DNA of 45,898 bases from Planctomycetota bacterium (GTDB lineage: Bacteria; Planctomycetota; Brocadiia; SM23-32; JAKLEA01). The stretch spans positions 1 through 45,898 of the forward strand of contig JAKLEA010000034.1 in the NCBI GenBank assembly GCA_022711755.1, written 5' to 3'. How positions within the stretch are numbered: the first letter of the stretch is position 1; each line of letters begins with the position of its first letter. A model generated the notes under the pieces. That model saw nothing but the letters and a program-made list of their open reading frames with translations. It was not told the origin of the DNA and searched no databases. Positions 9,445-18,235 of this stretch are shown piece by piece. The position numbers were made by a program, and so were the translations under genes.

Positions 9445-10479
9445 TCACCTCGCAAGAAGATTCTCCCGCGCCCACGGCGTGAACCACTCATATTGAGCGG
9501 CTGCCTTGTTCCAGTCCGGATGAGTCCACTTCCCCAGCCTTGAAAGACTGAAAGGCATCTCGCTGCTATCAATCCCCGACCTGACCGGAATCTGCCCTGA
9601 CGGACACAATGCCAACGCCCGCTCGACCTCGGCGCTGATAAGATAATCAACAAGTTTCTCGGCCTGCGCCGGATGCGGAGCGCCTTTGATCACGCAGACG
9701 GTGTTCGGTATCACCATCGTCTCAGCTCCTGCCGTCAAAGGCAGGAATACCTCAATCGGCGCGCCCTTCGCCTTTTCGACGAGGTAATCGTCCGTATCTG
9801 TCAGGCACAGGGCGACATCCCCGGCAGCCGTCAGCCGGCAGGCGTGTCCGTTGCCGGTGGCGAAGACCGTATCATTGGCCTTCAGAGCGAGCAGGAATTT
9901 CTTCAACTCCTCCTCTCCCCAATCATGCGCCAGCGCGCAGCACTGGCTGGACGTCGTGCCGAACAACGGAACAGCGATAGCCAACCTGCCCCGCCATTGC
10001 GGCTCAGCAAGCTTCCGGATGTCCGCCGGGATTTCGGCCCTCTGCGCCTTCTGCGTATTGAAGACGATGACGCGGGCGCGCGCGGCAAAGCCCGTCCAAT
10101 GCCTCTCAGAATCGCGGAACACTTCGGGAATGTCCGAGGCCGTCGGGGAATCATATGGCCGCGTCAACCCGAACGCCTTGAGCCTGACGGAGTGCATGGC
10201 CTCATTGCTCCAGAAGACGTCGCAGCGCGGCGAATCCTTCTCCGCCACAATTCGCGCCGCCAGCCCGGCGGTCTTGGCCGCCTCGGTGTCAAAAACCGGC
10301 CGGGCGATAATCCCAGTCTTCTTCTGGAATGCGTCAAGGATCGGACGGCTGAAAACGTCGTCCAGCGCAGTGTAGACCACAACCTCTCCCCCCCCCTGCC
10401 CCGTGACGCCAGCCCTCCTGCATGAAACCGCGCCAATCAACAACACGACGCAAACAAAAAAGATGATGGCTTGTCTCAA
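9445..10479 (-). CDS. Iron(III)-type ABC transporter substrate-binding lipoprotein
   Basis: A 344-residue extracellular solute-binding protein of family 1, resembling FbpA/AfuA ferric-iron binding proteins. The signal peptide ends in a lipobox (LIGAVSC, Cys at residue 20), so it should be a lipid-anchored periplasmic protein. Typical family segments are VVVYTALDDVFSRPILDAF near the N-terminus, DVFWSNEA, and the hinge segment GRLAIAVPLFGTTSSQ. The start codon is TTG at 10479 with AGGAG eight nt upstream; no in-frame ATG exists nearby. No permease or ATPase gene lies next to it, so its transporter must be elsewhere or it has another binding role. The ligand (iron or a small organic ion) cannot be fixed from sequence. 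Confidence 0.85.
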   Translation of the reverse strand: MRQAIIFFVCVVLLIGAVSCRRAGVTGQGGGEVVVYTALDDVFSRPILDAFQKKTGIIARPVFDTEAAKTAGLAARIVAEKDSPRCDVFWSNEAMHSVRLKAFGLTRPYDSPTASDIPEVFRDSERHWTGFAARARVIVFNTQKAQRAEIPADIRKLAEPQWRGRLAIAVPLFGTTSSQCCALAHDWGEEELKKFLLALKANDTVFATGNGHACRLTAAGDVALCLTDTDDYLVEKAKGAPIEVFLPLTAGAETMVIPNTVCVIKGAPHPAQAEKLVDYLISAEVERALALCPSGQIPVRSGIDSSEMPFSLSRLGKWTHPDWNKAAAQYEWFTPWARENLLAR

Positions 10480-10511
10480 CGGTATGACTCCTCGCGAATA
10501 AATGCGGCAGT

Positions 10512-10525
10512 CAAATGCGCATTTG
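10512..10525. promoter_or_regulatory. Palindrome upstream of the solute-binding protein gene
   Basis: CAAATGCGCATTTG is a perfect 14-bp palindrome 33 bp upstream of the TTG start. On the minus strand it directly follows TTACAA, a possible -35 element, so it could be an operator. It does not match a Fur box as I know it. Confidence 0.35.
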
Positions 10526-10553
10526 TTGTAACGCGCCCGCCCAGGCTAAAGCT

Positions 10554-10576
10554 CGCAGGCAGGGGTGGCGCCTGCG
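10554..10576 (-). terminator. Possible hairpin after the histidine kinase gene
   Basis: CGCAGGC at 10554-10560 pairs with GCCTGCG at 10570-10576 across a 9-nt loop, just past the kinase stop codon. There is no clear T tract, so it may be an attenuating hairpin rather than a true terminator. Confidence 0.35.
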
Positions 10577-10582
10577 CCGCAA

Positions 10583-12952
10583 CTAAGAGTCGAGTCCCGG
10601 TGGATTCCCGTCCAGCGCGTTTCTGACCTTTTCCGCCAGGATGAGAAGCTGGAATGGCTTTTGAAGGAAACCCAGCGCCCCCTGAGCCACCATGTCCCGG
10701 GCCGCCTTGTCAACCGTGTAGCCCGATGTCAGCAGAACAGGCGCGGAAGGATTTATGCCGCGGAACTCCCCAAACGCCTTCGCCGCCCCGCCGCCTGGCA
10801 TCTGCATGTCCAGGATTATCAGTTTCACCTTTTCGGATTCAGAGCGATAGGCGTCCATTGCGCTTTCGATGCTCTGGGCGGCAAGAACGGTGTAGCCCAG
10901 TTTCTCAAGCATCCGGCGAATGGTGTCCCGCACGCGATCCTCGTCGTCAACCACCAGTATCGTCTCGGTTCCGCTTGGAATGGCAGTGACGGGTTTCGGC
11001 GGCGTCAGCAGCGCGCTCTCCGGCGTCGCCGGCAAGAACAGTTCGAATGTCGCTCCATTGCCGGGACTGCTCTCCACGCCTATGTGTCCGTCATGCCGGG
11101 TCATTATTGTGTATATCATGCTGAGGCCCAGGCCGGTCCCCTTCCCCGGCGGTTTCGTGGTGTAGAACGGCTCGAAAATGTGCCTCTTCGTGTTCTCGTC
11201 CATTCCCTTCCCGGTATCCCTGACGGTCAGGATGGCGTAGTAATCGCGCTTCAGTTCCGGTATCTCCCCGCGTATTGAGTCATCGCACTTGAGATTGCGC
11301 GTGGAGATCGTCAGAACGCCGCCCTGCGCCATCGCGTCGCGCGCGTTCATGCAGAGATTGACAAGGCATTGCTCAATCTGATCCGCGTCTCCCTTGACCG
11401 TCCATATGCCCGGCTCCAGATCAATCTCCACTCGGATATCGGAACTCATCGAATGGGATGCAAGTTGCGCGGCCCTGTCAACAACCTCGTTCAGATTCAG
11501 CGCGGCGACCTGCATCTGCTCGCCCTTGGCGAAGCTGAGCAGTCTTCGGGTCAGTTCGGCCGCCTGCGTGGCTGCCGCCTCGATAGTTTCCACCTCGGAA
11601 TAATAGGGTAGATTCTTGCGAACGCCTATCTTCAACAGGGATGCCGCGCCCAGCACCGCCGACAGCAGGTTGTTGAAGTCGTGCGCTATCCCACCCGCCA
11701 GGTTGCCGATCGCCTCCATCTTCTGCGCGTGCAGGAGTTGCGTCTGAAGCTTCTCCCTCTCGTTCTCGGCCTTGCGCCGTTCCGTGACATCGTCATGCTG
11801 AACCACGACATTGACCATCGCGCCGTCATCGTTCCGGATTGGGAAAAGGTAGAAGCGCAGATATCTGTCGTCCCTTTCCTCCTGCGCCGGCTCGCCCATG
11901 TGCCGGATGTCATAGTCGGTCGTGAATTCGGCGTTCTCCCCCTTTTTGAAGACGCGATCAACGATCTCAGCGAATCCCTTCGCCGCCAACTGCTTATCTT
12001 CTCTGATGTTATATTTTGTAGGCGGAATCTCCCGCGGCAGGGAGAAAAGGCGCCTGCATGCGTCATTGCACATCACACCGCAACCTGCCTTATCCAGAAC
12101 CAGCGTGCTGACGGGACTCTGGTAGAGAAGACCGGATAGGAGCCTCTGGCTCTCCTGTAGCACGTCCCCCGAACGCCGTATGTCGGTAATATCCCGCAGT
12201 ACCACCTGCACGCCTTTAAGCTCGCCGTCAATCCCGTATGGCGAGGCATAGATGTCAACCCATCGCTGCTCCCCGTCCGGGGATTTCCAGGGGGCCTGGC
12301 AACTGCCCTCCACCGCGTCCTCCGCCGCCCGCCTGTGGAGATAGGCCCACACGTCGGCCAGGTTCTCCTTCGGAAAGAAATCCCGCAGATTTCTGCCGGC
12401 CAGGTCGGACTGAACGTAACCGCTGAATCGCGGGAAACGCTTGTTCCAAAGAATCAGCCGCCCGTCGGGAAATCCGAATACCGCCACCGCGTCCAATATC
12501 TGATCAAATAGGCTGCGATAACGAGTCGTTGACTCAAGCAACTCCTCCCTGGCCTGCCGCAGCTTGGAGACGTTGATAATGTGGTCAAGGTGTCTGGCCA
12601 GGCGGCGATACCCGCGCTCATTCTTTGCAACGCAGTCCGAGAATCCGGACTTGGGAGACACATACGCTGAGGAATCGGTATCGTTGCGAACCAGCGCCAC
12701 GACGGGACATGGAATGCGCCCCTTCATCATCGCCGCCGAGATGTCGCCGGAGACCTTTTCGTCGGTCACATCCAGCAGGACGACGTCATATTTATCCGCG
12801 TTGATGGACGCAAGCGCGTCCGTGGCATTTCGCCGCGTCTCGATACTGGCGCGTATTTCAGCAAGATTGATGGCCTCCATGAGCGGAGCCGCCACGGACG
12901 AATCCTCTCCTATGAGCAGAACTCGTATGCTCCCCGTTTCGCGAGGCTGCAT
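10583..12952 (-). CDS. Hybrid sensor histidine kinase (REC-PAS-PAS-HisKA-HATPase-REC)
   Basis: This 789-residue signalling protein has no transmembrane segment. An N-terminal receiver-like domain has D61 in VVLLDVTDE but lacks the usual Thr/Ser after strand 4. Two PAS domains follow (starting around RYRSLFDQILDAVAVFG and LLSGLLYQSPVSTLVLD). The HisKA box GGIAHDFNN contains phosphoacceptor H424, and the HATPase domain shows N (CLVNLCMNARDA), G1 (VRDTGKGMD), F and G2 (GKGTGLGLSM) boxes. The C-terminal receiver has D715 (LIILDMQMPG), TSG and LQKPF. Such kinases pass phosphate from His to the attached receiver and on to an unlinked partner. I place the start at ATG 12952 rather than the TTG seven codons upstream. 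No response regulator with an output domain lies nearby, so the target is unknown. Confidence 0.92.
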   Translation of the reverse strand: MQPRETGSIRVLLIGEDSSVAAPLMEAINLAEIRASIETRRNATDALASINADKYDVVLLDVTDEKVSGDISAAMMKGRIPCPVVALVRNDTDSSAYVSPKSGFSDCVAKNERGYRRLARHLDHIINVSKLRQAREELLESTTRYRSLFDQILDAVAVFGFPDGRLILWNKRFPRFSGYVQSDLAGRNLRDFFPKENLADVWAYLHRRAAEDAVEGSCQAPWKSPDGEQRWVDIYASPYGIDGELKGVQVVLRDITDIRRSGDVLQESQRLLSGLLYQSPVSTLVLDKAGCGVMCNDACRRLFSLPREIPPTKYNIREDKQLAAKGFAEIVDRVFKKGENAEFTTDYDIRHMGEPAQEERDDRYLRFYLFPIRNDDGAMVNVVVQHDDVTERRKAENEREKLQTQLLHAQKMEAIGNLAGGIAHDFNNLLSAVLGAASLLKIGVRKNLPYYSEVETIEAAATQAAELTRRLLSFAKGEQMQVAALNLNEVVDRAAQLASHSMSSDIRVEIDLEPGIWTVKGDADQIEQCLVNLCMNARDAMAQGGVLTISTRNLKCDDSIRGEIPELKRDYYAILTVRDTGKGMDENTKRHIFEPFYTTKPPGKGTGLGLSMIYTIMTRHDGHIGVESSPGNGATFELFLPATPESALLTPPKPVTAIPSGTETILVVDDEDRVRDTIRRMLEKLGYTVLAAQSIESAMDAYRSESEKVKLIILDMQMPGGGAAKAFGEFRGINPSAPVLLTSGYTVDKAARDMVAQGALGFLQKPFQLLILAEKVRNALDGNPPGLDS

Positions 12953-13061
12953 GTCCTTCCCCCGTTCGCGCAAGGCTCAATCGCCAGGCCGGGCCTTGCC
13001 GTCCGTGTTTCCCACTGATTTTACACCAGGACCATCACATCTGCAGTCCGCCAGCCCCCAT

Positions 13062-13090
13062 AGATTAGCGTATCATTTTGACAAGTTCAA
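13062..13090 (-). promoter_or_regulatory. Candidate promoter for the hybrid histidine kinase
   Basis: On the minus strand TTGAAC at 13090-13085 is followed after 17 bp by TAATCT at 13067-13062. The predicted start is near 13055, giving a leader of about 100 nt. The -10 is a moderate match. Confidence 0.35.
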
Positions 13091-13232
13091 TCGCGAAAAC
13101 CGAGCCTAACCTGTTGCGCCGTCCATTGAGCAACAACCCGTATCAGTTGGTTGTCAATCGCGTCCTTTGTGTTCATCAAGTCTTCGCGCATATCGCATCA
13201 CTCATCTGATCGGTCTGCTCGCCAAAACCGGA

Positions 13233-14075
13233 TCAGAGCAAATTCTTTAAATGCCGGATGCTCTTTTCCGCCTGCTCCACCGTGCCGCATTCGACGCTGA
13301 AAACGATGTCCCGCGGGGCCTTGCGGCAGACCGCAATCATCGCCGCCCAGTCAATCACGCCGTCCCCGCATGCGCAACCCACCGGCGTTCCGGTGACCTT
13401 TCCGCGCTCGGCCTTTGACTGGCCTGTTGAAATATCCTTTGCGTGCAGATGCACAAGACGACCACGAACCCGCTCAAGCCACTTAATCGGGTCTTCCCCG
13501 CCCAGGTAGCTGTTCCCTGTGTCGAAGTTGATTCCGATTGCGGACGAATCAACCAACCCCTGTATCCGGTCCAGCCCATCGGGGGTCTTCGAATACTGCT
13601 GATGCGGTTCAATGCCGATCAGGATGCCGCGCGGCTCGGCCAGCTTCGCGGCCTCCATCAGCGTGTAGCGCATCAGGACGTGGTCCTCTTCCTTCGTGGT
13701 CCAGATCGGTTTCGGCCCCTCGTCGGTATTGATGACCGGCGCGCCGCACTCGGCCGCGAATCGGACGGCCTGCTTCAGATACTCGACGCTTATCTCCGGC
13801 TTGCACAACGGCGTATGCGCCGAAAAGCCTGAGAGCTTCACGCCGGCCTTTTCGCAGGCCCTCTTGACCCGGTAAGGATCGTCCAGCATCGAAACGCTGT
13901 GGAAGTAGCCGGCCTCGCTCAGCAGTTCCCTCCCCCAATGCAGCATCGGCTCGACGTATTCGTATCCGAGTTCCGCCGCCTTCTGCACGCCCCATTCGAA
14001 CGGTTTGTCCTCGTGGCGGACGAATTCCAGATTAATCCCGATCCCGATCTTCGCCGACTTTTTTTTCGCGCTCAT
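13233..14075 (-). CDS. Sugar phosphate isomerase/epimerase (xylose isomerase-like TIM barrel)
   Basis: A 280-residue single-domain TIM-barrel protein of the AP-endonuclease-2/IolE-IolI-like superfamily. Likely metal ligands are visible in order along the barrel: Glu in IGIEPH, Asp in GINFDTGNS, His in LVHLHAKD and Glu in FSVECGT. Members typically isomerise or epimerise keto-sugars or inositol derivatives in the cytoplasm and often work with Gfo/Idh/MocA oxidoreductases, one of which is in this window though not adjacent. The ATG at 14075 has GGGAGG four nt upstream. It stands alone; a weak inverted repeat (ACAACC/GGTTGT, 13133-13154) lies past its stop. Confidence 0.88.
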   Translation of the reverse strand: MSAKKKSAKIGIGINLEFVRHEDKPFEWGVQKAAELGYEYVEPMLHWGRELLSEAGYFHSVSMLDDPYRVKRACEKAGVKLSGFSAHTPLCKPEISVEYLKQAVRFAAECGAPVINTDEGPKPIWTTKEEDHVLMRYTLMEAAKLAEPRGILIGIEPHQQYSKTPDGLDRIQGLVDSSAIGINFDTGNSYLGGEDPIKWLERVRGRLVHLHAKDISTGQSKAERGKVTGTPVGCACGDGVIDWAAMIAVCRKAPRDIVFSVECGTVEQAEKSIRHLKNLL

Positions 14076-14232
14076 GCGGCCTCCCGTTCCTGAAGGTTCA
14101 TTAGCCGTCCCTGTTCGTCATGCCCGGTCCGTTTCAGCAGGATGACGTCCGGACATCAGGAATTGTAACCCGGGCAAGCGAAGAATTCATCATGGATAAA
14201 GCGATAAGGGAAGAATGCGCATGACGGTCGGC

Positions 14233-14261
14233 TTGACAGGCGTAAAGGCGCAGACTATATT
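14233..14261 (+). promoter_or_regulatory. Near-consensus promoter for the alpha-CTD/ruvA cluster
   Basis: Perfect TTGACA at 14233-14238 and TATATT at 14256-14261 are separated by 17 bp. The predicted start near 14268 gives a leader of about 87 nt. This is among the strongest promoters in the window and probably drives the gene at 14355 and those after it. Confidence 0.65.
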
Positions 14262-14354
14262 GTCGCTTCGCTCGAGAGGTCGGTGGTGAATCATTGGACC
14301 CGCATATCCGATGCCCCTCTTTGATTGAGCGTCCCGATTTTGAGGAACAACAGG

Positions 14355-15692
14355 ATGCACGAGATTGCCGCGTCTCCGGAAAACATTGAGCGTTTCCTGG
14401 CGGATGAAGAATTGAGCCGGGATCAGGTCTACGCCGCAAAACTGGCTGTATGCGCCGATCCCAAGGCGTATCGCAAGCTTCACACGAAGGCACAGGAACT
14501 CAGGGAGGCGGTTTCCTCGGCCCGGGATGACGAGGCCAGGCGCAGCCTCCAGATAAGGCTCGGAATATGCCTGTGCGTGATGGGGCAGCATGAGGACATG
14601 GTCCCCCACATGGAGGAAACCCGGCAGCGCCGCGAATGCGCATTCTGGCTGGGCTACGCCGCGTTAATGCGGGCGGCCTATTCCGAGGCGGCCGCCATGC
14701 TTGCCAAATCGCTGCGCGGCGATGACGACGCCATGACACTGGCCCTGCTTGCCGAGGCGCAGATGATGTCCGGCGACGCATCGGGGGCGGACAAAACAAT
14801 TTCTATTCTAAAGAAGTCGAAAACCGATTCTGCCGACGTCGCTTACCTGAACGCCAGGGCAAAGGAAATTGCCGGCGATTACGCCGACGCGATTGCCGGT
14901 TACGAAGCGGTGCTCCAGAAGAAACCGGATCATCCCGGAGCGCTTTTCCGCCTTGCCCAGAACCTTGACATGAACGGCGAGGATCAGAAGGCGATTGAGC
15001 TTTACGAAAGGCTTGCAGCCCTTCAGCCGACGTACATGAATGCGCTGGTCAATCTTGGCATACTGTATGAGGATCACGGCAGATTCGAGGAGGCGGACAA
15101 GTGCTACAGGCAGGTGCTGAAGGTGAATCCCGCGCATGCGCGGGCCAAGTCCTTCCTGAAGGACACCATGGCCAGCCTGACGATGCACATTGACGAGCAT
15201 GAAACCCGCAAACGCATCGAAGAAGCAACCATGCTCCAGACCCCGATATCCGAGTTCGAGCTTTCCGTGCGCAGCAGGAATTGCCTTGAGCGGATGAACA
15301 TCCGCACGCTGGGCGATCTTACCCGGGTGACCGAGGCGCAACTGCTCTCCTACAAGAACTTCGGCGAAACATCCCTGAATGAAATCCGCCAGATGCTGGA
15401 AAGCAGACATCTGACGCTGGGACAGCCATCGGAGCAGGAAGAGCGCCAGGAAAGCAAGCGCAAACAGCTTGAAATGGCCGACCAGGAGGTACTGAACAGG
15501 CCGGTATCAGACCTTAATCTCTCCGGACGAAGCCGCAGGTGCATGGAAACAATGGCGATCCAGCGCCTGGGCGACCTGGTCAAGTTCAAGGAAAGCGATC
15601 TCCTTGAAGTTCGTAACTTCGGCCAGACCTCGATAAACGAGATTAAGCGCAAGCTGGCGCAGTTCGGTCTTGCCCTGGCGCAGGAAAGCTGA
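14355..15692 (+). CDS. TPR protein with two RNA polymerase alpha C-terminal-like domains
   Basis: A 445-residue cytoplasmic protein. Residues about 90-280 form TPR repeats, the clearest being PGALFRLAQNLDMNGEDQKA and the following YMNALVNLGILYEDHGRFEE. Two domains homologous to the E. coli alpha-subunit CTD follow. The first is about 290-355, with R306, N309 and C310 aligning to R265, N268 and C269, and NFGETSLNEI aligning to NLGKKSLTEI. The second is about 379-445, with GRSRRC and NFGQTSINEI. The UP-element-contacting Arg265 equivalent is kept in both; Lys298 is Thr in both. It may bind DNA or RNA polymerase partners while the TPRs bind another protein. I take the ATG at 14355 (GAGG nine nt upstream) over an earlier TTG at 14325. 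It heads a rightward cluster with ruvA. Confidence 0.9.
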   Translation: MHEIAASPENIERFLADEELSRDQVYAAKLAVCADPKAYRKLHTKAQELREAVSSARDDEARRSLQIRLGICLCVMGQHEDMVPHMEETRQRRECAFWLGYAALMRAAYSEAAAMLAKSLRGDDDAMTLALLAEAQMMSGDASGADKTISILKKSKTDSADVAYLNARAKEIAGDYADAIAGYEAVLQKKPDHPGALFRLAQNLDMNGEDQKAIELYERLAALQPTYMNALVNLGILYEDHGRFEEADKCYRQVLKVNPAHARAKSFLKDTMASLTMHIDEHETRKRIEEATMLQTPISEFELSVRSRNCLERMNIRTLGDLTRVTEAQLLSYKNFGETSLNEIRQMLESRHLTLGQPSEQEERQESKRKQLEMADQEVLNRPVSDLNLSGRSRRCMETMAIQRLGDLVKFKESDLLEVRNFGQTSINEIKRKLAQFGLALAQES

Positions 15693-15764
15693 CGCCTCCG
15701 GCTTGAAGCATGACTGCGCCAGGGACGGCGCAACGCCGGGCAATCGCGGGTGTTGAGACACGCC

Positions 15765-16355
15765 ATGTTCGATTTTCTGAGAGGAAAACTCGTAAAGCGG
15801 GAGATGCCGGCTGTCGCGCTGGACGTCAACGGCGTCGGATATGAGCTAACTGTTCCGCTTTCGAGTTTCGAAAAATTGCCCGCCTCCGGAGAGGTCACGC
15901 TTCTCACCCACGTTCAGGTATCCGAGGACGCGATACGGCTCTACGGCTTTATGACCAAGCAGGAGAGGGATATGTTCAGGCTTCTGCTGGGCGTCAATCG
16001 AATCGGCCCGGCCCTTGCCGTAGGCATGCTCTCCGGTTGCAGCGCCGCATTATTGCGAAAATACATCGTAACTGAAGACGTATCGGCGCTTCAGCAGGTC
16101 AAAGGCGTCGGGAAAAAGACGGCGCAACGCCTCATCCTGGAGTTGAAACCGGCTCTTGAAGGGGAGATTACGGATTCTGAAAGCGGCGGAGACGAGGGCG
16201 TCAGGCAGATAGCCGTTGACGTCGTGATGGCGCTTATCTCCCTGCAGGATACCAGGGAACAAGCCGAAAGAGCCGTACGAGCAGCCTTGAAAGAGCTTCC
16301 AAACCCATCGTCGGCGGCCGAATTAACCCGCGTGGCTCTCCGGCACAGGACATAG
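15765..16355 (+). CDS. ruvA: Holliday junction branch-migration protein RuvA
   Basis: A 196-residue RuvA. The N-terminal OB fold begins MFDFLRGKLV. Two helix-hairpin-helix motifs follow (LLGVNRIGPALAVGMLS and QQVKGVGKKTAQRLILEL), and a C-terminal helical domain that would contact RuvB closes the protein (EGVRQIAVDVVMALISL onward). RuvA tetramers bind four-way DNA junctions and load the RuvB motor. The ATG at 15765 gives the canonical N-terminus; an in-frame GTG five codons earlier is less likely. ruvB and ruvC are not in the window, so the usual ruvCAB order is broken here. It probably shares a transcript with the upstream alpha-CTD gene (72 bp gap). Confidence 0.95.
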   Translation: MFDFLRGKLVKREMPAVALDVNGVGYELTVPLSSFEKLPASGEVTLLTHVQVSEDAIRLYGFMTKQERDMFRLLLGVNRIGPALAVGMLSGCSAALLRKYIVTEDVSALQQVKGVGKKTAQRLILELKPALEGEITDSESGGDEGVRQIAVDVVMALISLQDTREQAERAVRAALKELPNPSSAAELTRVALRHRT

Positions 16356-16388
16356 GGCTGCGCATTGCGGGCGGGAAGGAGCCGACAT

Positions 16389-17171
16389 ATGAGCGGTGAG
16401 ACGACGCTGGCCGCTCCGCCGCAGGGAATGAGTGAAAAAACAAGGCTCGCGCTGCTTGTCCTTCTCGGCTTCCTGTCCCTGGCGGCGACCGCCGGCCTGG
16501 GATACATGGCGGGCGTCCGCAAAGCGCATGAACTCGGACAGCAGGAGCTTGAAGCCATCATGTCCAAAGAATCCCTGGCGGCAGTCGGCCTGGAAAAGTT
16601 CAGAACGGGGAGCATGGAGGCCGCCGAGGAGCGATGCGCGGAATTGAAACGCCTGACTTCCGATACGGAGATGAAATGGGGGGAATTGAGCCGAACTGCG
16701 CGCATGGCGGAGTCCAGCCTGAAGGGGTGTCAGCTCTTCTCATTCGTCTCACAGCGCAAAACGCTTCAGGAGTCCCTGAGCGACACTGAAAGAATCCGGC
16801 GCCTTCAGGGCGACCTGGTTGCCTGCGAACAGGGTATGCGAACCTTCAAGGACGCGCTCCCACCCGACGATGAGCGCAATCTCCGCTCGGTTGAGCTTTG
16901 CCTGGAATCGCTCCTCTGCCTGAAGGATCTGGCTGCCGCGGCGGTTAGATATAATGAGGCATATCAGCGCATACTTGAGTCCGGATGCGCCGGGGAAGCG
17001 ATGACAATCAGCAGTAGCCGGGATGCTTCTGTTGATGAGCTGAGGCGCGCCGCGCTGCTCCTGACACTGGCCGGAGACGTTGACAAGAAACACGAGCCAG
17101 CGATCGAGGAGATGAGAAAGCAACTCACCCCACCGGACGGCAGGCAACCGCCGGCGAAGGCGAAGCAATAA
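16389..17171 (+). CDS. Hypothetical membrane-anchored coiled-coil protein
   Basis: A 260-residue protein I do not recognise. A short cytoplasmic tail precedes one transmembrane helix (ALLVLLGFLSLAATAGLGYMAGV, about residues 20-42), then about 200 residues rich in Glu, Arg and Leu that look helical and partly coiled-coil, and a charged tail ending in PPAKAKQ. The start is fixed by AAGGAG seven nt before the ATG at 16389. It follows ruvA by 33 bp and is probably cotranscribed, though nothing ties it to DNA repair. Four Cys residues are scattered without a metal-binding pattern. Confidence 0.75.
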   Translation: MSGETTLAAPPQGMSEKTRLALLVLLGFLSLAATAGLGYMAGVRKAHELGQQELEAIMSKESLAAVGLEKFRTGSMEAAEERCAELKRLTSDTEMKWGELSRTARMAESSLKGCQLFSFVSQRKTLQESLSDTERIRRLQGDLVACEQGMRTFKDALPPDDERNLRSVELCLESLLCLKDLAAAAVRYNEAYQRILESGCAGEAMTISSSRDASVDELRRAALLLTLAGDVDKKHEPAIEEMRKQLTPPDGRQPPAKAKQ

Positions 17172-17317
17172 TGAAAAGCGCCTCCCCCGCTTCCATTTTG
17201 CTGGAAACAAGGGCATGGTTGCTGTAAAAGATACGCTAGACGAAGGATGGGGTTCGGGCGAGTCAGGGACAACATGATGGGATTTTGCTGGAACCGCCCT
17301 GGAAGGAAGGACCGGCA

Positions 17318-18193
17318 ATGATACAGTTTCGTTGCACGTGCGGGAAAACTCTGGCCGTTAGGGACTCAGACGCCGGCAAGAGCGTGAGGTGTCCGAACTG
17401 CGGAGCGGTTCAGCAGTCGCCCGGCGGGGCGCAAGCCGCGCCGGTGGCCGAGGCGTCACCGGAAAGGCCGCAGCGAAACGCGCCGCCTCCGCCGCCATCC
17501 TACAGCGCGCCGCCTGCGCAGGCGCGGCGTCCACAATCGGCTCCGCCGTCCGGCGGCGGGCAGCCCCCGGCGTCAGCCTCAGAACCATATAAAAAATTCG
17601 CCGCCGGCGGCAGAATCACCAAACAGTGGTGCTTCATTTGCGGCCAGGTCGTGGGCGATGACGACGAAAGCCAAGTCTGCCCCGGATGTCAAAGAGTCTA
17701 TCATATGAAATGCTGGAAGGAGAAGGGCGGTTGCGCCGTATATGGCTGCGAATACCATACCGACTACAATGAGGGCGGCGCGGGCGCTCAGAAGAAATCT
17801 GCTGGCGGCGGGGCGAGCAAGCCGAAGAAAAAGCGTTCCCCCGTCAAGTTCATTATTCTCATGATATTCTTATGCGCTATCGGCGGCGTCATCGCTTTCG
17901 TAGCGCTCAACAGGGACAAGGCGGAGGCATTCGGCAAGAGCATCTATGAAAAGGCCAAGGGGGTCGTAACGAAGCTGTCAACCTACGAGCCGGGTCCGGA
18001 AGGCGAGAAGAAACCGACCGAGGAACTCGGGGGTGAGCCCAAAGAGGGCGGGACGACTCCGGCTGAGCCTGCAGCGGGCGATAAACCGGGGGAGAAAAAG
18101 ACCGACGCGACGGGAGAGAAGAAAAGCGATCAGCCTCCCGCTCCGGCCCCCGCGCCGGCGCCTGCTCCAACTCCTGCCCCGGGAACTCCGTAG
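17318..18193 (+). CDS. Zinc-ribbon / prokaryotic RING-like membrane protein
   Basis: A 291-residue protein. The N-terminal zinc ribbon has FRCTCGK and CPNC. A Pro-rich linker is followed by a RING/PHD-like cluster at about 104-150 (WCFICG, CPGCQRVYHMKCW, GCAVYGCEYH) that matches the Prok-RING_1 pattern. A basic stretch KPKKKR precedes one transmembrane helix (FIILMIFLCAIGGVIAFVAL, about 178-197), and a long Lys/Glu/Pro-rich tail ends in Ala-Pro repeats. The RING-like part would lie in the cytoplasm with the tail outside. Prokaryotic RING-like domains have been proposed to act in ubiquitin-like or signalling systems, but no E1, E2 or ubiquitin-like gene is visible here. The start is the ATG at 17318 with AAGGA seven nt upstream. 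Confidence 0.8.
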   Translation: MIQFRCTCGKTLAVRDSDAGKSVRCPNCGAVQQSPGGAQAAPVAEASPERPQRNAPPPPPSYSAPPAQARRPQSAPPSGGGQPPASASEPYKKFAAGGRITKQWCFICGQVVGDDDESQVCPGCQRVYHMKCWKEKGGCAVYGCEYHTDYNEGGAGAQKKSAGGGASKPKKKRSPVKFIILMIFLCAIGGVIAFVALNRDKAEAFGKSIYEKAKGVVTKLSTYEPGPEGEKKPTEELGGEPKEGGTTPAEPAAGDKPGEKKTDATGEKKSDQPPAPAPAPAPAPTPAPGTP

Positions 18194-18235
18194 CATCGGA
18201 CTGACGCGCGCGACGCATGACGAGGAAGGTCTTTC

